The position numbers and the translations under genes were made by a program. 64,000 bases of DNA from the NCBI GenBank assembly GCA_036435485.1, contig CM071594.1, positions 103,753,001 to 103,817,000 on the forward strand. The letters are read 5' to 3'. Shown here piece by piece: positions 55,324 to 64,000 of the stretch (position 1 is its first letter; each line of letters opens with the position of its first letter). The stretch comes from Saposhnikovia divaricata (taxonomy: Eukaryota > Streptophyta > Magnoliopsida > Apiales > Apiaceae). Under the pieces are notes generated by a model. The model made no database searches. It had not been told where the DNA came from and was given only the letters and a program-made list of their open reading frames with translations.

Positions 55324-56535
55324 AAAAATGAAGATAAATTTCCAGGACCCAGAAGGTCCTGAAAACTAAGAAGAAGGTTGTTTGTGATTAAGGATCACAA
55401 AATCAACCATGGTGTTGTAAACTCACTCTAGAAATAAGGAGGGGAGTTTAAAACAAGTTTTGGCTTTGGTCAAAGTCAAGGTCAAAAGTCAAAGTCCACG
55501 GTCAAAGTCAACTAGTCAAAATTTGGCCAAAATTCAAAAAAAAATCCATGGGGCCCAGCCGACCAGGGGTGGCCGACCAGGTCCCCTTGGTCGAATGGCC
55601 GACCAGGGTAGGCCGACCAGGCTACCTTGGTCAGGTGTTTTAAACACCTGGACCCCCTAGGTAGTTTCATGACCCTCCAGAACGCTAAAAAATGCTCCGT
55701 TTGTGCCCAAATTTGAGATTTGGAAACCTTGCAAGGTTCTCTACAAGCCTAGGTAGGTCTCTCAGTGGTTTCAAGAAGTTGAAAAAAAGAAGGTGTTTGA
55801 AACAAGGTCTGGTTTGAAAACCAGCTCAGAATGAGGTATTTCGCCTCTAAAACGTTCAAAAATGCATATTTTCATGTGACTCTTGCTCATACCAGGAGAT
55901 TATAAGAATCCCTATCATATAAGCTCAACTTCAAAATTTGAGTTTAGAAATGCCAGGGGTGTTTGAAACCAGGAGGGTGTTTGAAATCAGGAAGGTGTTT
56001 GAAACACCTTGCCCAGAAGGCCGTATTTCTTGCCTAGACAACTCAAAAATGAGAATTTTTACGTGATTCTTTCTACAACCAAGAGGTTATAAGAATCTCT
56101 GTTAGATTGGCGTGACTCCAAAATTTGGGATTAGGGTTTCGCTAATCGCAATTAGGGAATGATTAACCTCGATTATCGACGTTTAAGGACTCTAACTCTA
56201 AAATTAACATATCTCAAGGTTAAGGGTGGATATCCTAGTAGTAATCACGTTAAATATGAATTATTTAGCCTCAATTAAGGCATTTTAGCCCCGTTTAGGG
56301 TTGTTTAGCCCCGATTAGGGCTGAATTAGTGTCTTTTGGTAAAAAAAATTATCCCTTATTAAGGATTACGAGCAATGACCGTCTGATATTAACCCTAACT
56401 TAGATAAGTTGAGGGAAATAAATCACTAATGAATCTATGATAAAGGATCCTATGCACGAATTGCACTTGGATTAGTGTCTATGAGCTCGAAACGACACTA
56501 ATCCTATTCCCGAAAGGCCCAGAAATATTAAGAAT
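55324..56535. repeat. Tat 3' region with short tandem repeats
   Basis: Holds repeats of GTCAAAGTC at 55468-55520, of GGCCGACCAGG at 55557-55622 (four copies with linkers), and of GGTGTTTGAAA at 55789, 55958, 55976 and 55994. They sit upstream of the antisense ORF on its own strand, so they may belong to its promoter. No gene. Confidence 0.65.
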
Positions 56536-57893
56536 TGTGTCGCCCCCAAATCTGAGGTCAAAGATTCAGGTCGTCACATCATCATCCAACCATATCATAC
56601 CTGTATTAACTTTACAACTCAAAAATACATACGTCCAGACCTCAATCTTACGCATAAACAAGTTAGAGCCTCAGAAACGATAATCAAAAGTAACACTAAA
56701 TATTACAATTCATCGGTACAATCCAGCGTCTTACGCACTTCCACTTATACAACTGTACTTGAAGACAAGTCTTACTATTACAGTTGAAAACCTATCAGAC
56801 TTACTCTGTAGTATTTATCAGGAACTAAATCATCTCCGGGGTAATTCTTCAACTCCTCTTCTGCTGGTGCGGAGTTAATCGGCCAAATTCTTCTCTTTAT
56901 GAAAAGTTTTTATAAAGCAAGAATGAGCTACATAGTGCTCAGCAAGTTCACCATTTTGTAAAATAATAATGTGGTTTATTTCGAAAACATTCCCAACTAT
57001 ATGGGTATATATCTCAGATTTCAAAACATAATTGGACAATGTATATGTCCGAGTTTGAATAAAACATCTATACTCACTAAGGAGCTTTAAGAATAACATA
57101 TGAACCCTTTATAAGGTTCCCATTTCAATATATCTCAAGTTTGAAAATATATACATATGAGTATATCATTTCCGGCAAAACACTCTACGATTAACATACT
57201 GTACAGGGAATACATCATTGCAAACCTCTTTCCTTCCATTAGCTTAGAAGGTTTCTCATACAAAAACATTTCATTCTTTGAAACAATTGCAAGAGTGCAC
57301 TAACACGTGCCAATCTTTATAGAAAATCTTGCAGTTCTAGATACTGCTCGATGTCAATATTTTTCTTATCAAAAACCACACTATCGGCAACTTGACACTT
57401 TGGCCCAAGAAGCAGTGTTTGAGTATTTTTCCAAAGTGGAGGATGGGACTGGAAGAAAACATAAAAACCTGACAGGGATTGACGATGATCAGTCGCCACA
57501 TCCAAGTCCAATAATCCGCGGGTCTTCTCTACCGGTAGAAGGATAGAAACTACATCCGTAACTATCCCCGGGTGAAAACTACATCCGTAATCACCCTCGA
57601 TGAAAACTACATCCGTAATCATCCTTCGGCAACACCTGGGTCGGAATAATAATTGATGGACCGCCTGGCTCACGGCCGCTTACACATCCCGGGAATCGTT
57701 CGTCAACGGTTCCCACACCTGCCAGAGTCCCTTTTTCTTTTTCTTTTCAAAACTTGATTTTGATTGAAAACTGAGTAATTGAGGTCCGACATCAGTCGAC
57801 CGATGATTCTTGAAATCACACAAGAAGCAAACCTGACCGGGGGTTTTCGAAAATGTTTTGAGTTCGAAAGAGTTCGAGTTTGAAACTGCTAAA
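56536..57893 (-). repeat. Left LTR copy (3' LTR, truncated)
   Basis: Nearly identical to 61802-63149 at a constant offset of 5266 bp, apart from a few substitutions and a 10-bp duplication (AGTTCGAAAG) near 57861. It starts TGTGTCGCCCCC (one change from TGTGACG). Beyond 57893 the two copies have nothing in common. It includes three ACTACATCCGTAA repeats at 57549-57620. Short open frames inside are not genes. Confidence 0.88.
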
Positions 57894-60800
57894 TCCAATT
57901 TCAATTTCGAATAATCCCTTCTATAGGTACCGGCCACCACACTGGCTTTTCCTGGGAAATAACCAATTTCTCCATTATACTCCCTTCTCCCTTTCGTCAC
58001 CTTCTCTTTCTTATGTTTAGTTCTAATATGAAGATATACTTATGGCACTTGTGGAAACTTTCACACTTCTCTCATAAAGTTAACGTCTCAGTTTTATGCG
58101 TGAACGCTATCATGACAAATCCCCGACTCACGGTTAGTATATCCTATCCCGTAACCTTTATGTTGTTTAGAAGTATAGGCTATCATCCCCTTTCTACTGC
58201 ATCAGCACACCTCTTAAACTCTTGAAAGATGCATCATCGTGACTCTCAAAGTCCTCTTTTTATCATCAAGTATAGCTAACAACGAGGTTGTTGCTAATAT
58301 CTCATTTCATCCCAAAACTTTGTTCATTAATCCATAAAGGCTTCTGACTCATTAGTCCATTCAAACGATACTACCACAATTTTATAACGTTTATATTAGT
58401 GTGAAATGCCAACTTTGGCACAGTACAGAGGTCGATCTTGAGTTGGTGAAACCTGCTTTTCAACCTTATCTTTGAAAAACAACTACGCGTTTTAACTGGT
58501 CAACAATTCCTACATCTCCGGTTAGGGATATCGGTTCTCGATGGTATATGTAAGATGTCATACGCTTGTCCTCTTTCACAACTGGTGCCAATCAGTCTGA
58601 GGCCTGCATGCTGCTGCGATTCCCAATAAAATTGATTAGGTGGTAATCTCGAAGGATCATTGGCATATATCCATGCATCCATTTGATATTAGGGGCCTGT
58701 TAAGCTATATGTCTCTCTATGTGCATCAATCCCTTTAAGCTAAGTAAAGCTTCACATTCTTGCCACGATATTTCTTCCTTTCTCGTCCATCTCACTTCCA
58801 TGTTAGTTTCCTCCAAGGATATGTCTTACATCGCAATCGATTTGCATTTCCTGGATCAGGAAAAGGCTTGGTAACTCCAGAATTCATTAATATAACATCC
58901 TGACAACGGTTGGTAGAAGCGTACTCCCAACCACCTCATCATTTCTTATAACTTTCCTCACACTAATATTAAAGGTCTTGTGGTATGCCCCGGCATGTTA
59001 TTTCTACTTTAATAATTACTCGGCATAACGCTCTGGCTGCACAATTACAACATTTGGTTTTTTTTTTTGATCTCATATTGGTGTAACGGTTCATAATTGT
59101 ACCTCCCGGTTACCTTAGAGTAATCACTTTGAAAGGAATGGTTTCAAAATAACAAGGTCTAATAGATAATTTCAATAAGAATTCCACATTGGATGTTCCA
59201 AGAATGTTGATGGTTCCAAATACTAGGAGTCTCGATTTTCGGAGATGTAAGGATGGACAGAAAGAGTACAACAAGGTTTATTCCTTCAGGTCCTGATAAT
59301 TCTGTAATATGATATCATAGAGAATGTTGCACGAGGGCAATGATTGTTGGATACAAAAGTCATAAAGACGGTCTTTATACAATTCTTACATCGGGTGGAT
59401 ACTTTTCCTCCTGAATAATAAGAGGAAATCTAAAATCGCATCGATGAAGGTCAGCCAATAGAAAGCAATTCTACTCCATGACAATTAGAGAATGAAGTAG
59501 TTTGTCACTCAAGTAATCAATGGTTTCAAATGAATTCTCAGTGTATGAAATGAAAGAATAAAATATTCAAGTGATATAAAGTCTGATACGAAGATGGGTA
59601 AGAGTTCAAGTCAAGTGGGCGACCTCACTAGGTCTCAATCAAGTTATTCATCGAACTTTCATCATCATGCTTTACCATAGGCAAAACGCATGGCAGAATT
59701 GCTGGATAAATTAAATTAGGAGTTGGACCAGTGAAACAATAACTAGTCCTTTTCAAGAAACACTAGCAACTAGCTATACCAAATTTGCTAGTCCACCTGT
59801 TTGAGACATCACCACTAGCTAGGACAATTAACTAGGTGTTCTTCACAACATTACAATTTTGACTAGTTAGAACAATCAACTAGTCATTCATTTTGACATA
59901 TCGACTAGCCAGTTTCAATTGGCTAGAACGGAATTTCAACATCTTAGCCACTGAAGAAACCTTAGGCTACTCGGACAACGAATGGAAATAAGAAGTTATT
60001 AAGTTTGAAAAAAGAAAACTATAAAATCTGAAGAGAATGTTCTAGGTATCGGAACAATCGATAACCTCTCATCAAATATTACTTACCAGTGAGACGGTCC
60101 ACCCAAGGGTGCCTCCGTACACATGCTTTATCAGATCCTACAATAGATTTAAATTCAGAATACCAATATAAAAATGATATCCTTACTATGATTTCAATGT
60201 ACGATGTACAATCTCATCTTGAATAGAAGAAAAGAATTCACGAGGGACGTCTGGACATTAGATCATCCATGTCCTCAGTAATTTGTTGAATATTTATGAG
60301 CTCAACTTAAGAGTGCATGTATGAAAGAAGCAATCAAATATCGATATTCGTTAAGTAGTATTCGTCGATTAATTAAGGAAATATTTGTTGAACATTCCTT
60401 GGATAATTGAAAGAAAGTGTAAATAGTCCTGAGCAGAAATAATTATAAACTTCGAATAGAATGCTCGGGGATCAATTAAGATACTTTGGATGAGTCCCGG
60501 TTTAGAGAAAGTACATCACTGGTTGTTATTCCACAAGTTTGAAGTAGAAAACTAGGAGGGTTACCTGATATAAACTAATCGAGGTAACATGGTTAGTGAA
60601 CAGTTTAAAATGAAGTAGTGCACCAGCCGGTAGTTACCAAAATAAGTTAATAATCATTCGTGCATTCCATTATCACCATTATGAGGGTAACTCCATCTCT
60701 TCGTCTTCGTAATACAAGACACCCACTAGCGCGTCTCTCAATCATCATCTTAAAGTCATTTATCGAGTTAGGGTTTCACAAATATATCTGTCATTTCCGT

Positions 60801-61785
60801 GTTTTATCTTGAAGACCAAGCTTCACATCATTCCGGGGACACCTGCTAAGTCCATAGGGTCATACTTCATGACTTCCGACATGAATCACAAGTGGCCAGT
60901 TCCCCCTGGGAACAGATCAAAGAGATCTCTCCGGGATCTCAGTGCAGTCCATAGGTTCAGTGGCGGGTGTGTGTATGTGAACATATACAAAAAAAAATTA
61001 TTGAGGTCTACAATACACATATACGTAGTCCCTGATAACATCTCTATCAAAGGATCCCACTCTAGAACCACTGGTCTTTTCTTTTGGTAGGATCCGAGAT
61101 CACTGAATCGCTCGTTGCAACCATATTCAACTTCTCTTGAGTCCCTTTGTTAATTCTACTTGTTTGTTCTCTAAGTTGAACTACCATGCTCTAGCGTCCG
61201 AATCATGCGTGGAATTATCTAGCACGCTCGTCTTATGATAACATTCTCGTATAACACATGTAAAATTCGCCATCAAGGGTAATGGAATCCACAACGACCT
61301 AGTGACCAACCTTCAGGTAAACCCGTTACTTATCGAAAATCGGATCTTATAGCCAAAGTAAAAGACTTTCACTATTCCAAGTACTAAGTACCCTTAATTA
61401 TGTAGGGAAGTCCAAACTTCTTGATTCTTAAAATGCCGCCTCCTAAACTGTGGAGGACTATGGGCCACAAAATTTATGCCAGCCTAGTCACCCGATCATA
61501 TTGGCAATATCGCCTCTACCTCAGCTGCTCTTGAGATTTCGCTTTGCTTCCTGTATCATTACCTATGATAGGTCATGTACGACTCTCAAACCTCAATTCA
61601 TCATTCTGAAGGTCTCTAAGGATTCTATCGACCCTAGTATAATACCTTCAGTAAACACTCCAGTCCATTCTACTCACCGGTACCTCTTCCGGTAGTCCAA
61701 TAATAAGTTTACTACAATCTCTTATGTCATTCTCCTACTTAGACTTAACTCTCAACACTCTCGTTTCTGAGTACTGTAACTTATC
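57894..61785. other. Internal region of the long-LTR element, no recognisable gene
   Basis: About 3.9 kb without an open frame above 93 codons and with no gag or pol motif I can recognise on either strand. Near 59700-59950 the word (A)CTAG occurs unusually often (for example CAACTAGCTA, GGCTAGAAC), giving a local degenerate repeat. Either decayed beyond recognition or a non-autonomous interior. Confidence 0.5.
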
Positions 61786-61796
61786 GCTCTGATACC
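61786..61796 (-). other. Primer binding site of the right-hand element
   Basis: The minus strand reads GGTATCAGAGC, five bases after the LTR end GGGGGCGTCACA. It is complementary to the initiator Met tRNA 3' end and sets the element's orientation to minus. Confidence 0.8.
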
Positions 61797-61801
61797 TTTT
61801 C

Positions 61802-64000
61802 TGTGACGCCCCCAAATCTGAGGTCAAAGATTCAGGTCGTCACGTCATCATCCAACCATATCATACCTGTATTAACTTTACAACTCAACAATACATACAT
61901 CCAGACCTCAATCTTACGCACAAACAAGTTAAAGCCTCAGAAACGATAATCAAAAGTAACACTAAATATTACAATTCATCGGTACAATCCAGAGTCTTAC
62001 GCACTTCCACTTATACAACTGTACTTGAAGACAAGTCTTACTATTACAGTTGAAAACCTATCAGACTTACTCTGTAGTATTTATCAGGAACTAAATCATC
62101 TCCAGGGTAATTCTTCTACTCCTCTTCTGCTGGTGCGGAGTTAATCGGCCAAATTTTTCTCTTTCTGAAAAGTTTTTATAAAGCAAGAATGAGCTACATA
62201 GTGCTCAGCAAGTTCACCATTTTGTAAAATAATAATGTGGTTTATTTCGAAAACATTCCCAACTATATGGGTATATATCTCAGATTTCAAAACATAATTG
62301 GACAATGTATATGTCCGAGTTTGAATAAAACATCTATACTCACTAAGGAGCTTTAAGAATAACATATGAACCCTTTATAAGGTTCCCATTTCAATATATC
62401 TCAAGTTTGAAAATATATACATATGAGTATATCATTTCCGGCAAAACACTCTACGATTAACATACTGTACAGGGAATACATCATTGCAAACCTCTTTCCT
62501 TCCATTAGCTTAGAAGGTTTCTCATACAAAAACATTTCATTCTTTGAAACAATTGCAAGAGTGCACTAACACGTGCCAATCTTTATAGAAAATCTTGCAG
62601 TTCTAGATACTGCACGATGTCAATATTTTTCTTATCAAAAACCACACTATCGGCAACTTGGCACTTAGGCCCAAGAAGCAGTGTTTGAGTATTTTTCCAA
62701 AGTGGAGGATGGGACTGGAAGAAAACATAAAAACCTGACAGGGATTGACGATGATCAGTCGCCACATCCAAGTCCAATAATTCGCGGGTCTTCTCTACCG
62801 GTAGAAGGATAGAAACTACATCCGTAACTATCCCCGGGTGAAAACTACATCCGTAATCACCCTCGATGAAAACTACATCCGTAATCATCCTTCGGCAACA
62901 CCTGGGCCGGAATAATAATTGATGGACCGCCTGGCTCACGGCCGCTTACACATCCCGCGAATCGTTCGTCAACGGTTCCCACACCTGCCAGAGTCCCTTT
63001 TTCCTTTTCTTTTCAAAACTTGATTTTGATTGAAAACTGAGTAATTGAGGTCCGACATCAGTCGACCGATGATTCTTGAAATCACACAAGAAGCAAACCT
63101 GACCGGGGGTTTTCGAAAATGTTTTGAGTTCGAGTTTGAAAGTGCTAAAGGTATCTTGGATTAGTTTTGTCTTTAAAATAATGAACAATAATTAATAAAT
63201 GATATTTTAAGATTTAATATTAATAATTAATAAAATAATTATTTAATTAAATAAGCTTTTAATCCAAGATAGGTATTTTGAGTGTTTACGAAGATATAAA
63301 AATAATTACTTGAGTGTACGATACTCCCCGAATGACCCTTCGGGTTTTCGAAATTTAATTACGATATAATAATATACCGCTCCCTGGTCAATAGTATATA
63401 CGGACCGCTACGACCTCTATTGCTAGAGTCGTTGTCCGAAGAAAACATTTCATTCTAAGTTCAAGGGGTGCAAACATATATGTACTTATACATCTCAATT
63501 TCATCGATACTTCGATAAATATAAACATTTGATATGATTGAAAACTACAAACACAACAGTGAGAGTCCTTGTATATGTAAGTTTTGAAAAGTAAACTTGC
63601 CTTGGTGAGGTTGGGGTGGTCAAGCTTGCGGAGTGGAACGATCTATACATAATCAATAGCCGATCGTTAGTACCTTAACAATATCTCTTTTAATTGCGGG
63701 GTTTTAGGGGGTACAAAATTAACTTAATGACTTCGTCTTATGACTCTCTAGCCCCACTATAGGTTCATGTCATCACTCGATTACGCTCGTCACTTATTTG
63801 ACTTAATTTGGTTACCACATCCGAATCATATCCATTACCCCTTAAATCACACTCCCTTTACGACTTTTTCCCTTGCGCGAATTTTACTCTAGCATTTTTA
63901 TAAAATCGAAAAATACATATTTTAATCTAATTCTTTTTGGTAGCCTTCACCACTGCATTTACTAGCTTCTCTAATTTTTCCATGATCCTACATAAATTTT
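61802..64000 (-). repeat. Right LTR copy (5' LTR), cut by the window edge
   Basis: Starts TGTGACGCCCCC. 61802-63149 matches the left copy; 63150-64000 has no counterpart there, but features such as GTGAGAGTCC...AACTTGCCTTGG near 63560-63605 parallel the solo LTR at 37340-37365, so it is still LTR. Expected end at about 65.2 kb if the family length of 3.4 kb holds. Confidence 0.75.
63149..63272. repeat. AT-rich inverted-repeat segment in the right LTR
   Basis: TATCTTGGATTA near 63151 is mirrored by TAATCCAAGATA near 63259, enclosing about 95 bp of almost pure A/T. It begins exactly where the two LTR copies diverge. It could be a small MITE or a hairpin; no target duplication could be fixed. 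Confidence 0.45.

Larger units (their letters stand above)
40460..56535 (+). mobile_element. Tat-lineage Ty3/gypsy retrotransposon, 3' end lost or outside
   Basis: Order: 5' LTR, primer binding site TGGCGCCGTCTGTGGG, gag, protease (interrupted), RT, RNase H, a second (archaeal-type) RNase H, integrase, then a long 3' region with an antisense ORF. The second RNase H and the antisense ORF after integrase are known features of the Tat lineage (Grande, Retand and relatives). A 6.6-kb Athila derivative is inserted at 43064-49695. The element stops at 56535, where a long-LTR element begins; its own 3' LTR is not seen. Confidence 0.88.
56536..64000 (-). mobile_element. Long-LTR Ty3/gypsy-like element, minus strand, running off the right edge
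   Basis: Two direct copies of one LTR face each other across 3.9 kb: 56536-57893 (3' LTR, shortened) and 61802-64000+ (5' LTR, incomplete in the window). A primer binding site lies just inside the right copy. Copies share TGTGACGCCCCC-type ends with the solo LTRs at 30132 and 35850. LTRs of about 3.4 kb starting TGTAATA and an initiator-Met primer site would fit a Del/Tekay chromovirus, but no pol is seen, so the lineage is a guess. Confidence 0.75.

Noticed and set aside
57307..57673. Open frames of 79 and 118 codons in the right-hand repeat
   Set aside because: Present in both LTR copies on overlapping strands, without known domain; LTR sequence.
1..64000. CRISPR arrays, operons, ribosome binding sites, bacterial terminators
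   Set aside because: The window is plant nuclear DNA; no such features were seen.

Overview
The window is nuclear DNA of a flowering plant, almost certainly a eudicot. It has spliced genes with GT-AG introns, plant-only gene families (ATL RING-H2 ligase, CASP-like 5, COR413, plant mobile domain) and a dense load of plant LTR retrotransposons, a LINE, a SINE and MITEs. I cannot fix the species from the sequence. Three host genes look intact: a CASP-like 5C membrane protein (4614-5961, minus, three short exons), an ATL RING-H2 ubiquitin ligase (19562-20776, plus, one exon) and a COR413 plasma-membrane cold-regulated protein (23972-25253, minus, four exons, with three ABRE-like ACGTG sites upstream).

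Layout, left: 1-3968 is the 5' part of a minus-strand Ty1/copia element whose gag is split by a SINE with a clear target-site duplication. The CASP-like gene and a gene-poor stretch follow. From 7.8 to 17.4 kb lies an island of small genes: a coiled-coil protein, a charged mini-protein, two GRF zinc-finger proteins, two basic proteins with similar acidic tails, and an OB-fold-like protein with an internal duplication. A broken plant-mobile-domain gene and a Mutator-type transposase tail lie among them. Most of these small genes have a CTATAAA-type TATA box 50-80 bp before the start. Two unrelated coding sequences share an almost identical core promoter and leader, which suggests one mobile or multi-gene unit. 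This is the part I consider least explained.

Layout, middle: the ATL gene carries a 270-bp Stowaway-type MITE in its promoter. The COR413 gene is next. From 25.9 to 40.5 kb one degenerate LINE is cut into three pieces by a copia element (26483-34615, TSD CAAAG) and a 3.4-kb solo LTR (35850-39214, TSD TTGGG). The copia element in turn holds a second, opposite solo LTR of what looks like the same family (30132-33502, TSD TTGGA).

Layout, right: from about 40.46 kb a Tat-type Ty3/gypsy element follows, with a second RNase H domain and an antisense ORF downstream of integrase. It is split in its protease by a young Athila-type derivative (43064-49695, TSD TGAAG) with nearly identical 1368-bp LTRs and no polymerase. 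The Tat element is cut at 56535 by a minus-strand long-LTR element of the solo-LTR family, which runs off the right edge. All autonomous retroelements seen carry stop codons or frameshifts. Only the Athila derivative looks recent.
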